Source: Thermoflexales bacterium
GTDB lineage: Bacteria > Chloroflexota > Anaerolineae > B4-G1
DNA: 24,829 nt
Direction: 5' to 3'
Assembly (NCBI GenBank): GCA_007118795.1
Contig: SKQX01000138.1
Coordinates: 1 to 24,829, forward strand
In this document: piece after piece, positions 6,970-14,938 of the stretch
Numbering within the stretch: position 1 is the first letter of the stretch
Layout: each line of letters begins with the position of its first letter
The notes under the pieces: model-generated
Database searches by the model: none
What the model was told of the DNA's origin: nothing
Seen by the model: the letters and a program-made list of their open reading frames with translations, nothing else
Program-made: the position numbers and the translations under genes

Positions 6970-7491
6970 CTATGTCTCCTTGTTGCCTTTACGCAGATCA
7001 CTGATTTCCTTGAGCATGCGACGCGCGCCTGCCAGGCTGCTTGACCACTTCATCACCGGCGACACCACGCTGTGGCTCACGAACTTGGTCGTTCCCCGTA
7101 CCGTGGTCATTGTCTCGTTCGCTGCTTCCAACATCGGCTTGATCTCGTCTCGAAGTAACACTGTCAGCGAGTGCAACTGCAGCATCAGTATGATCAGCAG
7201 TATCCCGATGAGCAGGGTTTCGAAGGCCACGAAGATGATGGCCGCATCCCGCAACAGGCCCACCACCACAGCGGCAGCGATCGGGTCGACACCCGCCACC
7301 ACGGATCGATACGTGTGGATCGACAGGAGAACCAATGCGACGATCACGCCGATGACCAACAGGGCAACGATGACTCCACCTACGACAAACCAGCGCTGTG
7401 CCCGCTTCCCTGCCGGTGCGTCGACCTTCGTCTCTGGCCGTGACGGCGTGGACGCTTCCGCTCCCGTTTTCTCAGGGCTTCGATTTTCCAT
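6970..7491 (-). CDS. Two-span membrane protein of unknown function
   Basis: The 173-residue protein begins with a charged, Pro/Ser-rich cytoplasmic segment (residues 1-32), followed by a hydrophobic helix (about 34-57, WFVVGGVIVALLVIGVIVAL) and a second one (about 82-105). A tail with 'LLRDEIKPMLEAANETMTTVRGTTKFVSHSVVSPVMKW' follows, a helical region like that seen in DUF948-type and other small envelope proteins. I do not assign a function. The start is placed at ATG 7491, not the in-frame ATG at 7503, because the -10 box of the only visible promoter (7502-7507) overlaps that upstream ATG. The expected transcript would begin a few bases before 7491 and be nearly leaderless. It is the first gene of a pair with the YtxH-like gene. 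Confidence 0.68.
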   Translation of the reverse strand: MENRSPEKTGAEASTPSRPETKVDAPAGKRAQRWFVVGGVIVALLVIGVIVALVLLSIHTYRSVVAGVDPIAAAVVVGLLRDAAIIFVAFETLLIGILLIILMLQLHSLTVLLRDEIKPMLEAANETMTTVRGTTKFVSHSVVSPVMKWSSSLAGARRMLKEISDLRKGNKET

Positions 7492-7501
7492 TTTCGTTTC
7501 C

Positions 7502-7530
7502 ATTATAGCATAGAGTTTTGAGCTTCACAA
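7502..7530 (-). promoter_or_regulatory. Sigma70-type promoter overlapping an apparent start codon
   Basis: On the minus strand TTGTGA (complement of 7525-7530) and a perfect TATAAT (complement of 7502-7507) are separated by 17 bp. The last bases of the -10 box plus the next G form an ATG at 7503-7501 that is in frame with the membrane protein gene. Transcription would be expected near 7495, a few bases before the ATG at 7491. Confidence 0.72.
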
Positions 7531-7700
7531 GTAGTCACGCCATCGGACTTGGCAGTGACTCGGGGAGATTCGGTTATCGCCTCTAGTAGCCGTCCGAACC
7601 ACTCAACGGGAGATGGCCGTCGGTCTCGCTTCCCCTGGGCTGGCCTGCGTCCTTGCCGATCCCGCCCCCTCCCTTGCCAGAGGCGCCTGAAACGCGGACC

Positions 7701-8867
7701 TCACGTACGTGCCCTGAGGCGGGCCACGATGCTAGGGAGGACATCCAGCGTACGCGCCACATCCCCCTCCGTGTTCGATCGTCCCAGGGTCAGGCGCACA
7801 CTCCCCATCCCCCATTCCGCTGGCAGTCCTATAGCCTTGAGCACGAAGGAAGATTCGGCCTCCCCTTCTAAGCAAGCGGCCCCAGAGCTGGCCGCGATTC
7901 CCTCCAAGTCCAGGCCTTGGACGATCGATTCTCCTTCGACGCCGAGGAACGCGAAGCTGGCGTGGTGAGGCAGCCGCAGCTTGGGATGACCTGTGAGCCG
8001 GCTATCTGGCACTAGCTCCAAGATGCCCTCAATTAGGGTGTCACGCAGAGAGTGCAGGCGAAGGTATTCCTCTCTGCGCTCATCCTCCGCCAGGCGCAAG
8101 GCCGTCGCCAGACCGACAGCGCCGGCCACGTTCACAGTCCCCGGACGATGCCCGCGCTCGTGCTCACCCCCGGTCATCACCGGCTCCAGGCGCTTGTCGC
8201 GACGTACGTAGAGGAGCCCGCTACCCTTCGGGCCGTAGAACTTGTGAGCAGACAAGGCCATCATATCCACGTTCATCTCGTCCACCTTCAGCGGGAACTT
8301 TCCAGGAACCTGCACGGCGTCAGTGTGGAAGAGGACTCCCCGTTCCCGACAGATCCGCCCAATCTGAACCATCGGCTGCACCGTGCCGATCTCGTTATTG
8401 CCCATAACCACGCTCACGAGGATCGTCTCAGTACCAATGGCCTCCGAGATGACCTGTGGATCAACCAGTCCGTGTCGATCCACCGGGACGCGAGTTAAGC
8501 TGAAGCCGAATCGATCCCGTAGCTGATCGGTCGTGCGACCCACGGCATGGTGCTCAACGGGGGTCGTGATGATGTGCTTGCCACGGCCGGCGCTGCGAGC
8601 AGCCCAGGCCGCCCCGCGGAGTGATAGATTGTCCGCCTCGGTGCCCGACCCCGTGAATACGATCTCGGAGAGCCGGCAACCGAGGACATCGGCAGCCGTC
8701 TGCCGGGCTCGCTCGAGCGCGCCCGCCGCCTCTTGCCCAAAATAGTGAGAGGACTCCGTGTTGCCGAAGACCTCACTCCAGTAGGGGAGCATAGCCTTCA
8801 AGACCCGAGGGTCGACGGGTGTGGTCGCCGAGTGATCCAGATAGACCCGATTATCGTAGGTAGACAT
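7701..8867 (-). CDS. Cysteine desulfurase (NifS/IscS-type, PLP-dependent)
   Basis: The enzyme takes sulfur from cysteine as an enzyme-bound persulfide for iron-sulfur clusters or tRNA thiolation. The 388-residue protein opens with RVYLDHSATTPVDP and has VFTGSGTEADNLS, the catalytic-site pair EHH near 106, MGNNEIGTVQP, HTDAVQVPGK, the PLP lysine in SAHKFYGPKGSG (K209), GGEHERGHRPGTVN, and the persulfide cysteine loop SSGAACLEGE (C332), where family members more often read SSGSAC. Length is normal. The ATG at 8867 is used because GGAGG lies 6 nt before it; ATG at 8873 abuts that site, and the longest frame (from 8900) would begin within the -10 box. No iscU, mnmA or other sulfur gene is adjacent, so the specific client cannot be told. 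Confidence 0.94.
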   Translation of the reverse strand: MSTYDNRVYLDHSATTPVDPRVLKAMLPYWSEVFGNTESSHYFGQEAAGALERARQTAADVLGCRLSEIVFTGSGTEADNLSLRGAAWAARSAGRGKHIITTPVEHHAVGRTTDQLRDRFGFSLTRVPVDRHGLVDPQVISEAIGTETILVSVVMGNNEIGTVQPMVQIGRICRERGVLFHTDAVQVPGKFPLKVDEMNVDMMALSAHKFYGPKGSGLLYVRRDKRLEPVMTGGEHERGHRPGTVNVAGAVGLATALRLAEDERREEYLRLHSLRDTLIEGILELVPDSRLTGHPKLRLPHHASFAFLGVEGESIVQGLDLEGIAASSGAACLEGEAESSFVLKAIGLPAEWGMGSVRLTLGRSNTEGDVARTLDVLPSIVARLRART

Positions 8868-8890
8868 GCTCATCCTCCAAATTTCCTTGC

Positions 8891-8919
8891 ATTCTATCAC
8901 GCGGGAGGGAGGGCGTCAA
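8891..8919 (-). promoter_or_regulatory. Sigma70-type promoter for the cysteine desulfurase gene
   Basis: On the minus strand TTGACG (complement of 8914-8919) and TAGAAT (complement of 8891-8896) are spaced 17 bp. The expected transcript start near 8884 gives a leader of about 17 nt containing the GGAGG site. This helps to rule out the longer reading frame. Confidence 0.75.
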
Positions 8920-9046
8920 ACGGGGTCCGCGAACAGCATCATTGACCTCTTCTTCCCGTCGAGGACACTGGGGTAGACTAGAAACCGAAGTCGTGCGTGC
9001 TCGCGACCCAGACCGTGTTCGTCAATGGGTCCTTATGGAGGTTGAT

Positions 9047-11959
9047 ATGAAGAGAGTTCGCGCGCTCCCCATCCTCCTGTGCTTCCTACTCGCTAGTTCT
9101 CTGCTGCCGGTCAGCTGTCTGCCGACGCCACCCGCCGAGCCCACGGTGACATCACCCGTGTCTGTTGCCCCCACAGACACGCCCTCAGTAGCCTCTGAAA
9201 CGCCCATCGCTCCCTCTGAGTCTCCTGCGGCCTCACCGCTTGTCCCTACGGCACCGGCGACCACGGGGGAGGAAGAAGCGCTTGTATTTGCTTCCTTCAA
9301 CGTGCCGCCGGTCAGTCCAGAGGCCGTCATCCAACATCCCGCCATCGCCCCGGATTTGAGTAACGTCGCCAATCCATTTCTGCTTTCGCACGCTCAGCTG
9401 AAGCGTCTGGTGCACGATGGTTTTGTGGTCAGTCCTGGGGATGAGAAGGAGTTCTTCAGCCTGTACGAGAGAGCGCGGTACGATAACCTGCCCATCTTTG
9501 TGACCACCGATTCACTCCTTCACACCTACCACCTGTTATTCAGCAAGGTACTGCGCACGGCTGAGGTGGAGCACTTCATCCCGCTCTTGCGCAACCTGAA
9601 CGCTGCGGTCCTATCCCGCGCCGACGACCTTCGTTGGGCCCTGGACGGGACTGACTGGGACAGTGCAGCGCAACAGATGGTTGCCTTTGTGGGCGTGGGT
9701 AGCAGGCTCCTGGATGCCGATGCCGAGATTCCAGCATACGCCGCTGACTTGGGCGAAGAGCAACTCGCACTTATTCAGGACCCATCTGGGATAGCGGCCT
9801 CGCCTGTATTCCCGACCCTGGAGCACGGTGAAGACTACACTCAGTACATACCACGCGGTCACTACACCAAGAGTGAGGCCTTAGGGGCCTATTTCAGGGC
9901 TATGATGTGGTACGGCCGCATGACCTTTCGCCTCCGGACGCGTGACCCGGAGGTCGGGCGAGCTGAGACGCGCTCGGCCCTGCTCCTTGTGCACGCTCTC
10001 CGCACCACGGAGGTAGACGGCCATCCCGCTCTAGAAGTTTGGGCTGATATCTACAGTCCCACCGTCTTTTTCGTCGGCCGCAGCGACGATCTCACCGTGC
10101 TGCAGTACGGCAGGTTGATGCAGGAGATCTACGGTCCTTCTGCGACGGTGGAAGACCTGACGGACGAGGCGTTGCTGGGTGAGTTCATCAGCGAGGCCAG
10201 TGAGTTGCCCGCACCTCGTATTCTGGGTCTGGTCATCTCTGAGCTAGATGACGTGGAGGAGGAAACGAAGGGACTGCGCTTCATGGGGCAGCGCTTCGTG
10301 CCCGACGCCTACATCTTCCGCGAATTGATGTACCGTAACGTCGGTTCGGCCCGACCGCCGGAGCGACGTGGATTGCCCAGTGGCCTCGATATCCCGGCGG
10401 CGATGGGCTCCAATCGAGCTTATCAAATCTTGACGGAGTTGGGCGAGACAGACTACGAAAACTACCCAGAGCAGATGGGCAACATGCAGCAATGGTTGTC
10501 CGGACTGGGAATAGCAGACTGGACCGAGACCCTCTACAATGCGTGGCTGTACAGCTTTCGTCCACTGCTGGATGAGCCGGGGAATGGCTACCCCGCCTTC
10601 ATGCAGTCGACAGCGTGGCTGGACAAGCAGTTGAACACAGTCTTGGGAAGCTGGGCTGAGTTGAAGCATGACACGATCCTATACGCCAAGCAGGCCTATG
10701 CCGAGCTGGGCGGCGGACCTCCTCCTCCTCCTCCGCCGCCGGCCGCAGCGAGAGGCTACGTGGAACCGGTGCCTGAGTTCTACGCACGACTCGTGGCGCT
10801 GACATCCTTGACACGCGAGGGTCTTCGCACGCGGGGTTTGCTTGCCCGGGAGGACGACGACAGTCTCCGGCGCCTGGATCGCCTGGCCCGCTCCCTCCAG
10901 GTCATCGCCGAGAAGCAGTTGCGGGGTGAGCCTCTGACTGAGGACGAGCATGAGCTCATCCGCTTCTACGGCGGTGAACTGGAGCACCTTACCATGGCTG
11001 CTGCTGACAAATCGGACGACGACCTCGGGATTGGAGGTTCAATTATGCCCGAGGAAGACCCGCAGGCGGCGGTGATTGCCGATGTGGCGACGGATCCCGA
11101 TCCGGCGGGCGACGGTTCGGCGCGGGCTAGCGTACTGGAGGTCGGCGTGGGACGCATCGACCACCTGCACGCCGTCGTGCCCCTAATTGAGGAGGATGGG
11201 TCGATTACGCTCCAAGTCGCCAGGGGCGGGGTCCTCTCCTATTATGAGTTTCCCTGGCCCGCTGAAGATCGGCTTACGGATGAGGCGTGGCGGGAGATGC
11301 TGGAGAGGGGCGAGGCGCCGCCGCGACCCGCCTGGATCGGCAGTTTCTTCACCGAAGAGGGGGAGTACGAGGAGCTCAGGCGGAGTATCTTCAGGTTTCG
11401 GGAGTCCCTGGTAAGTGCCTTCTGGTACCTTAACCCCCGGCAGTTGTTTTGCGGAGAGGATTTGCGGCTGCAGATGACGTCGGAGATCGAGGCTCTGAAA
11501 CAAGCCGGTCGCTACGAAAGTCGTGGAATGCAGGACATCGCTTTTTGTTCTTTTGATCGTCAAGCGGCTGATCTGGCCGTGGTGACGGTGCGCGAGACCT
11601 GGGAGGATGCTCTCTATCAGCTCCAAGGCGATGAGCCAGGATATGACGAGATGCCGACGTCCCGCCGGGGGCCGTATACCCTCGACGTCACCTATACGCT
11701 CGAGCGCGACGGCACGGGTCACTGGCTTGTGACCCGTGCCGTCTACTCCGACCATCCGCCAGAGTGGCAACAGCGCCGCGCGGACAGGAGGATAGGGTCA
11801 GGTGTGTCAGGAAACGGATTGCTCCCAGCGACTGTTACACCTGACTGGACGGTCGTCTCTTCCTCTCACCTGCGCTACTCGCACCTGCATACTATGCATC
11901 TCCATCACTCTCCTGACGGCTCTAGTGGTGTCGAGCCGGACAGGGGCGGAGACGGCTAA
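9047..11959 (+). CDS. DUF3160 family lipoprotein-like secreted protein
   Basis: The 970-residue protein starts MKRVRALPILLCFLLASSLL, a signal peptide, with a possible lipid-attachment cysteine at C24 (PVSC; proline at -3 is atypical). A Ser/Thr/Pro-rich linker (about 25-85) leads to the DUF3160 region, with LPIFVTTDSLLHTYHLLFSK, 'YFRAMMWYGRMTFRL' and FMGQRFVPDAYIF. A run of eight prolines (residues 558-565) precedes 'GYVEPVPEFYARL', as I recall for this family, whose function is unknown. Start: GGAGG 5 nt before ATG 9047; an upstream in-frame extension to 8942 would bury the signal peptide. The last 50 or so residues (from about 919) look unrelated to the domain and overlap the next gene by 158 bp, so the natural stop may have been lost or a base may be in error. 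No clear promoter was found. Confidence 0.85.
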   Translation: MKRVRALPILLCFLLASSLLPVSCLPTPPAEPTVTSPVSVAPTDTPSVASETPIAPSESPAASPLVPTAPATTGEEEALVFASFNVPPVSPEAVIQHPAIAPDLSNVANPFLLSHAQLKRLVHDGFVVSPGDEKEFFSLYERARYDNLPIFVTTDSLLHTYHLLFSKVLRTAEVEHFIPLLRNLNAAVLSRADDLRWALDGTDWDSAAQQMVAFVGVGSRLLDADAEIPAYAADLGEEQLALIQDPSGIAASPVFPTLEHGEDYTQYIPRGHYTKSEALGAYFRAMMWYGRMTFRLRTRDPEVGRAETRSALLLVHALRTTEVDGHPALEVWADIYSPTVFFVGRSDDLTVLQYGRLMQEIYGPSATVEDLTDEALLGEFISEASELPAPRILGLVISELDDVEEETKGLRFMGQRFVPDAYIFRELMYRNVGSARPPERRGLPSGLDIPAAMGSNRAYQILTELGETDYENYPEQMGNMQQWLSGLGIADWTETLYNAWLYSFRPLLDEPGNGYPAFMQSTAWLDKQLNTVLGSWAELKHDTILYAKQAYAELGGGPPPPPPPPAAARGYVEPVPEFYARLVALTSLTREGLRTRGLLAREDDDSLRRLDRLARSLQVIAEKQLRGEPLTEDEHELIRFYGGELEHLTMAAADKSDDDLGIGGSIMPEEDPQAAVIADVATDPDPAGDGSARASVLEVGVGRIDHLHAVVPLIEEDGSITLQVARGGVLSYYEFPWPAEDRLTDEAWREMLERGEAPPRPAWIGSFFTEEGEYEELRRSIFRFRESLVSAFWYLNPRQLFCGEDLRLQMTSEIEALKQAGRYESRGMQDIAFCSFDRQAADLAVVTVRETWEDALYQLQGDEPGYDEMPTSRRGPYTLDVTYTLERDGTGHWLVTRAVYSDHPPEWQQRRADRRIGSGVSGNGLLPATVTPDWTVVSSSHLRYSHLHTMHLHHSPDGSSGVEPDRGGDG

Positions 11960-13097
11960 TGACCCGTCACCCTATTCTTCGGTCTACCCGCGGGACCGTG
12001 GGCCGCTGGGACCTGATGAGAATCTCGTCGGCTTCGTCACTGTCGCTGACGCCACGGTGGGGGGAGGTGTGCCCCATGGGCCTCTCGCCGACGTAGAGTC
12101 CTGGCTGCGCCGGCCCCATCTGGTGCTGGGAAACCTGGAGCCTGTTATCGGAGACGACCCTGCCGTTGATTCAGCCGACACCGACGCTTCAGCCACGGAG
12201 GTTCTGTCGCATGTGCCGCCGTCGGTTGCGGCTACGCTGCACGAGGCCAGCGCGATCCCGATCGTGAGTGACCATCCTCAGGTGATAGAACCCCTGGAGA
12301 TTCACGAGAAGCAGGTCGTGACCTATAGCCTAGGCAGTCTAGTGTTCCGTCAGCAGCAAGAAGAGACGGGGCGAGGGTTGGCTTTGCAGGCCGTGCAGGC
12401 CATTCCGCTGTGGACCGGGCCCCGACCTCGCCTGATGGGGCCAGAGGAAGCGGTCTCCTTTCTGAAGCGCGTGACTCCGGCGCGGCCCCGACTCCACTTC
12501 GCCTGCGATAACGTCACCTGTCGAGAGCTTGATGGGCCGCCGGGGCGCCATATGAAGATCGGACCCACCCTGTTCTGGGGTGGGGAGATCGACCTCACCG
12601 GTGACGGGGATGCGGAGCAAGTGCGGAGGGAGAGGGAGCGCGTCATCATCTACGAGGATGGCGTCGAGGCGTGGCGCAGTCCTTCTAGCTGGCGTGTCGT
12701 CGACGTCGCGTTGGGCGACGTGACAGACGACGGCCGCAACGAACTGGTCCTCGCTCTGTGGAAGCAGGGATTGGACGGCTTGGAGCCTCCTGATCCGGCG
12801 AAGGAGAGTATGCTTCGGAACTGGCCGTTCATCGTCGGCTATAGGGGCGGCATCTATCGCACGCTGTGGGGAGGATCGGCGGTGGTGCTCCCCATCCAGG
12901 AGATCCAGCTTGCTCACGTCGACGGCGACGCCACGAGGGAGTTGGTTGTACTCGAGGGCGAGGACGCCGAGGCTCGAACGGTCTCAGTCTGGAGCTGGCA
13001 CGGCTGGGGTTTCACCCTCCGGTGGCGAAGCTCTCCAGGGCCGTATGGTGAGCTAGCGGTAGACGATGCCGGCATAATCAGCGTGACGGCACAGTGA
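11802..13097 (+). CDS. Degenerate CapA-like / VCBS-like (FG-GAP-type) fusion, probably secreted
   Basis: The 431-residue frame starts with GTG at 11802, with AGGAGGAT about 10 nt upstream, and has a hydrophobic segment (about 30-46) that could export it. Residues 74-115 (NLVGFVTVADATVGGG...WLRRPHLVLGNLEPVI) match the start of CapA/PGA_cap phosphodiesterase-like domains, and residues 152-195 (IPIVSDHPQVIEPLEIHEKQ...TYSLGSLVF) match their end. The middle of about 130-150 residues, with the NNH and HWG.E metal ligands, is absent, so the domain is presumably inactive. The rest (about 250-431) reads as calcium-type propeller repeats: DLTGDGDAEQV, DVTDDGRNELVLALW, HVDGDATRELVVLE. It overlaps the DUF3160 gene by 158 bp in another frame. 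Start position is less sure than the domains. Confidence 0.72.
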   Translation: MCQETDCSQRLLHLTGRSSLPLTCATRTCILCISITLLTALVVSSRTGAETANDPSPYSSVYPRDRGPLGPDENLVGFVTVADATVGGGVPHGPLADVESWLRRPHLVLGNLEPVIGDDPAVDSADTDASATEVLSHVPPSVAATLHEASAIPIVSDHPQVIEPLEIHEKQVVTYSLGSLVFRQQQEETGRGLALQAVQAIPLWTGPRPRLMGPEEAVSFLKRVTPARPRLHFACDNVTCRELDGPPGRHMKIGPTLFWGGEIDLTGDGDAEQVRRERERVIIYEDGVEAWRSPSSWRVVDVALGDVTDDGRNELVLALWKQGLDGLEPPDPAKESMLRNWPFIVGYRGGIYRTLWGGSAVVLPIQEIQLAHVDGDATRELVVLEGEDAEARTVSVWSWHGWGFTLRWRSSPGPYGELAVDDAGIISVTAQ

Positions 13098-13110
13098 AGC
13101 TCGAGGGCCT

Positions 13111-13133
13111 GGGACGGTGGGGAACACCGTCCC
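13111..13133 (+). terminator. Perfect 9-bp hairpin after the CapA-like gene, no T-run
   Basis: GGGACGGTG (13111-13119) pairs perfectly with CACCGTCCC (13125-13133) around a 5-nt loop, starting 13 bp after the stop codon. No run of T follows, so it may be a weak or rho-assisted terminator, or an RNA-stabilising hairpin. The 237 bp between it and pyrD hold no gene I can support. Confidence 0.5.
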
Positions 13134-13370
13134 GTCGGCGCGCGGGATGGACGATCCTGGAGTCTGGTCGTGTGATCACTCAGGTTGATCCGCCATCCGA
13201 ACTCCTGAGCAGCTTGCTCGGGACCGCGGCTGCAGATGCTTTCAGCGAGCTGGCTTTTCGGCCGCCGGCCCCAAAGGGCCTTGCTTGCAGAGGTAGATAA
13301 GCAGTCTGGCCTCGCCTACACCGATGACGGAGCGAGGTGGAGAACCACTCTGTCGAAACCGGCCCTCCAA

Positions 13371-14333
13371 TCAGGTGCCGAGGACCGCTGTGCCCCGCAG
13401 GGAGGCCAAATCCTGATGTCCGTAGCGTGCCATATAGTCCTTTAGCTCGTCACAGACCTTACGGAAGACCTCAATTCCTCGATACCGGACCGCCGAGCCG
13501 ATGCTCACGGCGGTCGCGCCCACCAGGAGCATCTCCACGGCGTCTCGCCCAGTGGTCACGCCTCCCGTCGCTACCACCGGGAGGTCGACAGCGTTGCATA
13601 TATCCCGAACACAGCGCACCGCGATGGGGCGAATCGGAGGCCCGCTCACGCCACCCGCCCCATGCGCCAGTACCGGCCGTCGCGTCTCGATGTTCAGGAT
13701 CAGGCCCGGCCCAAGGCTGTTGATCGCCGTGATGCCGTCAGCCCCTGCCTGCGCCACCGCCTCGGCGACCTCCCCGATGTTCGTCACGTTGGGCGAGAGC
13801 TTAACCAGCAGTGGGATGTCTGTCTGTTCCTTTATCCGCCGGGTGACCTGCGCTGAGACGTACGGGTCGGCGGCGAACATCTGCTGGTAGCGATCGTCGA
13901 GATTGGGACACGAAACATTCGCCTCTAGGATGTCAGGCGCGGCTTCAGCGATGAAGCGGGTAATGGTGCCGAAGTCATAGATCGTGTCGGCGAAGATACT
14001 GGCGATAACCGGAACGCCCAGGGGCGAGAGCTGCTCCTTGGCTGCCTGGATCTCCTCGACCATGACCTCCACCCCCGGGTTGGAGAGTCCCACGGCGTTT
14101 ATCAGCCCCGGTCCCCAATCCAGGATCGTCGGATTTGGGTAGCCTGAGCGAGGCCTTAGGCTGCAGGACTTGGTGGTGACAGCCCCGGCGCCGGATCTGG
14201 CCACGCGAGCCAGGACACCGTGACTGAGTCCTAGGATCCCCGAGGCCAGTATCGTCGGGTTGGGCAGACGGAACCCACACAGATCGACCGAGATGTCGAC
14301 ATCGGGTACCGGCATCGACCCGACCACTGTCAC
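13371..14333 (-). CDS. pyrD: Dihydroorotate dehydrogenase, catalytic subunit (class 1B-like)
   Basis: PyrD oxidises dihydroorotate to orotate in pyrimidine synthesis. The 320-residue protein contains LCGFRLPNPTILASGILG, the substrate region GYPNPTILDWGPGLINAVGLSNPG, NVSCPNLDD with the catalytic base C142 (cysteine marks class 1; class 2 uses serine), K178 in LLVKLSPN, NSLGPG, and GGVSGPPIRPIAVRCV and ATGGVTTGRDAVEML for FMN phosphate binding. This resembles class 1B, which normally pairs with the iron-sulfur/FAD subunit PyrK; none is in the window. The GTG start at 14331-14333 overlaps the pyrE stop by 4 nt (GTGA), indicating translational coupling. It is the last gene of pyrF-pyrE-pyrD. No clear terminator follows. 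Confidence 0.93.
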   Translation of the reverse strand: MTVVGSMPVPDVDISVDLCGFRLPNPTILASGILGLSHGVLARVARSGAGAVTTKSCSLRPRSGYPNPTILDWGPGLINAVGLSNPGVEVMVEEIQAAKEQLSPLGVPVIASIFADTIYDFGTITRFIAEAAPDILEANVSCPNLDDRYQQMFAADPYVSAQVTRRIKEQTDIPLLVKLSPNVTNIGEVAEAVAQAGADGITAINSLGPGLILNIETRRPVLAHGAGGVSGPPIRPIAVRCVRDICNAVDLPVVATGGVTTGRDAVEMLLVGATAVSIGSAVRYRGIEVFRKVCDELKDYMARYGHQDLASLRGTAVLGT

Positions 14334-14938
14334 TTCACCCGAGTCTGCTCTAGATAGCCCAAGACATCCTTGTACTGCCCCTGAGTGACGCGCCCACTGT
14401 CCCGCAACGTTCCCAGAAGATCGCCAAGGGTCAACAGCGAATGCAGGTGGTAGCCCTGCTCGCGCAGATCTCTTCCACCGCCCTGCTCGCGGTCGATTAG
14501 TACCAAGACATCATTCACGAGCAAGCCCGCTGCCTCTAGAGATCCGATGGCCTCAAGCTTGCTGCCGCCTCGTGTGATCAGATCATCGATGAGGAGCACC
14601 GTCTCGCCGGCCTTGAAGGCTCCCTCAATGGGGCGACGCGTTCCATGCTCCTTGGTCTCACGGCGCGGATAGATCATGGGGCGGTCCATGCGCAGGGCCA
14701 TAGCGACGCCGATGGGTAGCGCAGCGTACGGGATGGCTCCGATGCGATCAAAGGTCAGATCTTGTGCTACCTCTATCAGACTGGAGGCTACTTGCCTCAA
14801 CACGGATGGGTGGCTCACGAGCAACCGGAGATCGATGTATATGGGTGACGTCAGGCCCGACTTAAGAGTGAATGTCCCGAACTTAACGCACCCGTGGTCG
14901 TAGAGTGTGTTGGCCAGATGGTCTGTCTTTCGTCTCAT
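14330..14938 (-). CDS. pyrE: Orotate phosphoribosyltransferase
   Basis: PyrE joins orotate to PRPP to give OMP, the substrate of the preceding enzyme in this operon. The 202-residue protein has FGTFTLKSGLTSPIYIDLR near the N-terminus, RIGAIPYAALPIGVAMAL, the lysine/arginine loop YPRRETKEHGT, and the PRPP-binding motif VLLIDDLITRGGSKLEAI (about 114-131), all as expected; the length is normal. ATG at 14936-14938 overlaps the pyrF stop by one base (TAATG) and the 3' end overlaps pyrD by four. The C-terminal tail (GDLLGTLRDSGRVTQGQYKDVLGYLEQ) is longer than in the minimal enzyme, as is common in this phylum. Regulation is likely at the pyrF promoter. Confidence 0.95.
   Translation of the reverse strand: MRRKTDHLANTLYDHGCVKFGTFTLKSGLTSPIYIDLRLLVSHPSVLRQVASSLIEVAQDLTFDRIGAIPYAALPIGVAMALRMDRPMIYPRRETKEHGTRRPIEGAFKAGETVLLIDDLITRGGSKLEAIGSLEAAGLLVNDVLVLIDREQGGGRDLREQGYHLHSLLTLGDLLGTLRDSGRVTQGQYKDVLGYLEQTRVK

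Noticed and set aside
6965..7513. A 182-codon plus-strand frame opposite the small membrane protein
   Set aside because: It has no ribosome site and reads as low-complexity Thr/Ser-rich sequence, while the minus strand has a promoter and clear membrane helices.
7549..7968. Plus-strand frames of 70-150 codons opposite the cysteine desulfurase gene
   Set aside because: They are high-GC shadows of a gene whose minus-strand frame has all family motifs.
8942..8979. TTGACC and TAGACT as a promoter for the DUF3160 gene
   Set aside because: The spacing is 26 bp, too long for a sigma70-type promoter; no alternative -35 box lies at 16-18 bp.
13094..13300. A 68-codon frame with GTG overlapping the CapA-like stop (GTGA)
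   Set aside because: The overlap looks like coupling, but the perfect hairpin at 13111-13133 lies in its first codons and the peptide has no recognisable motif.
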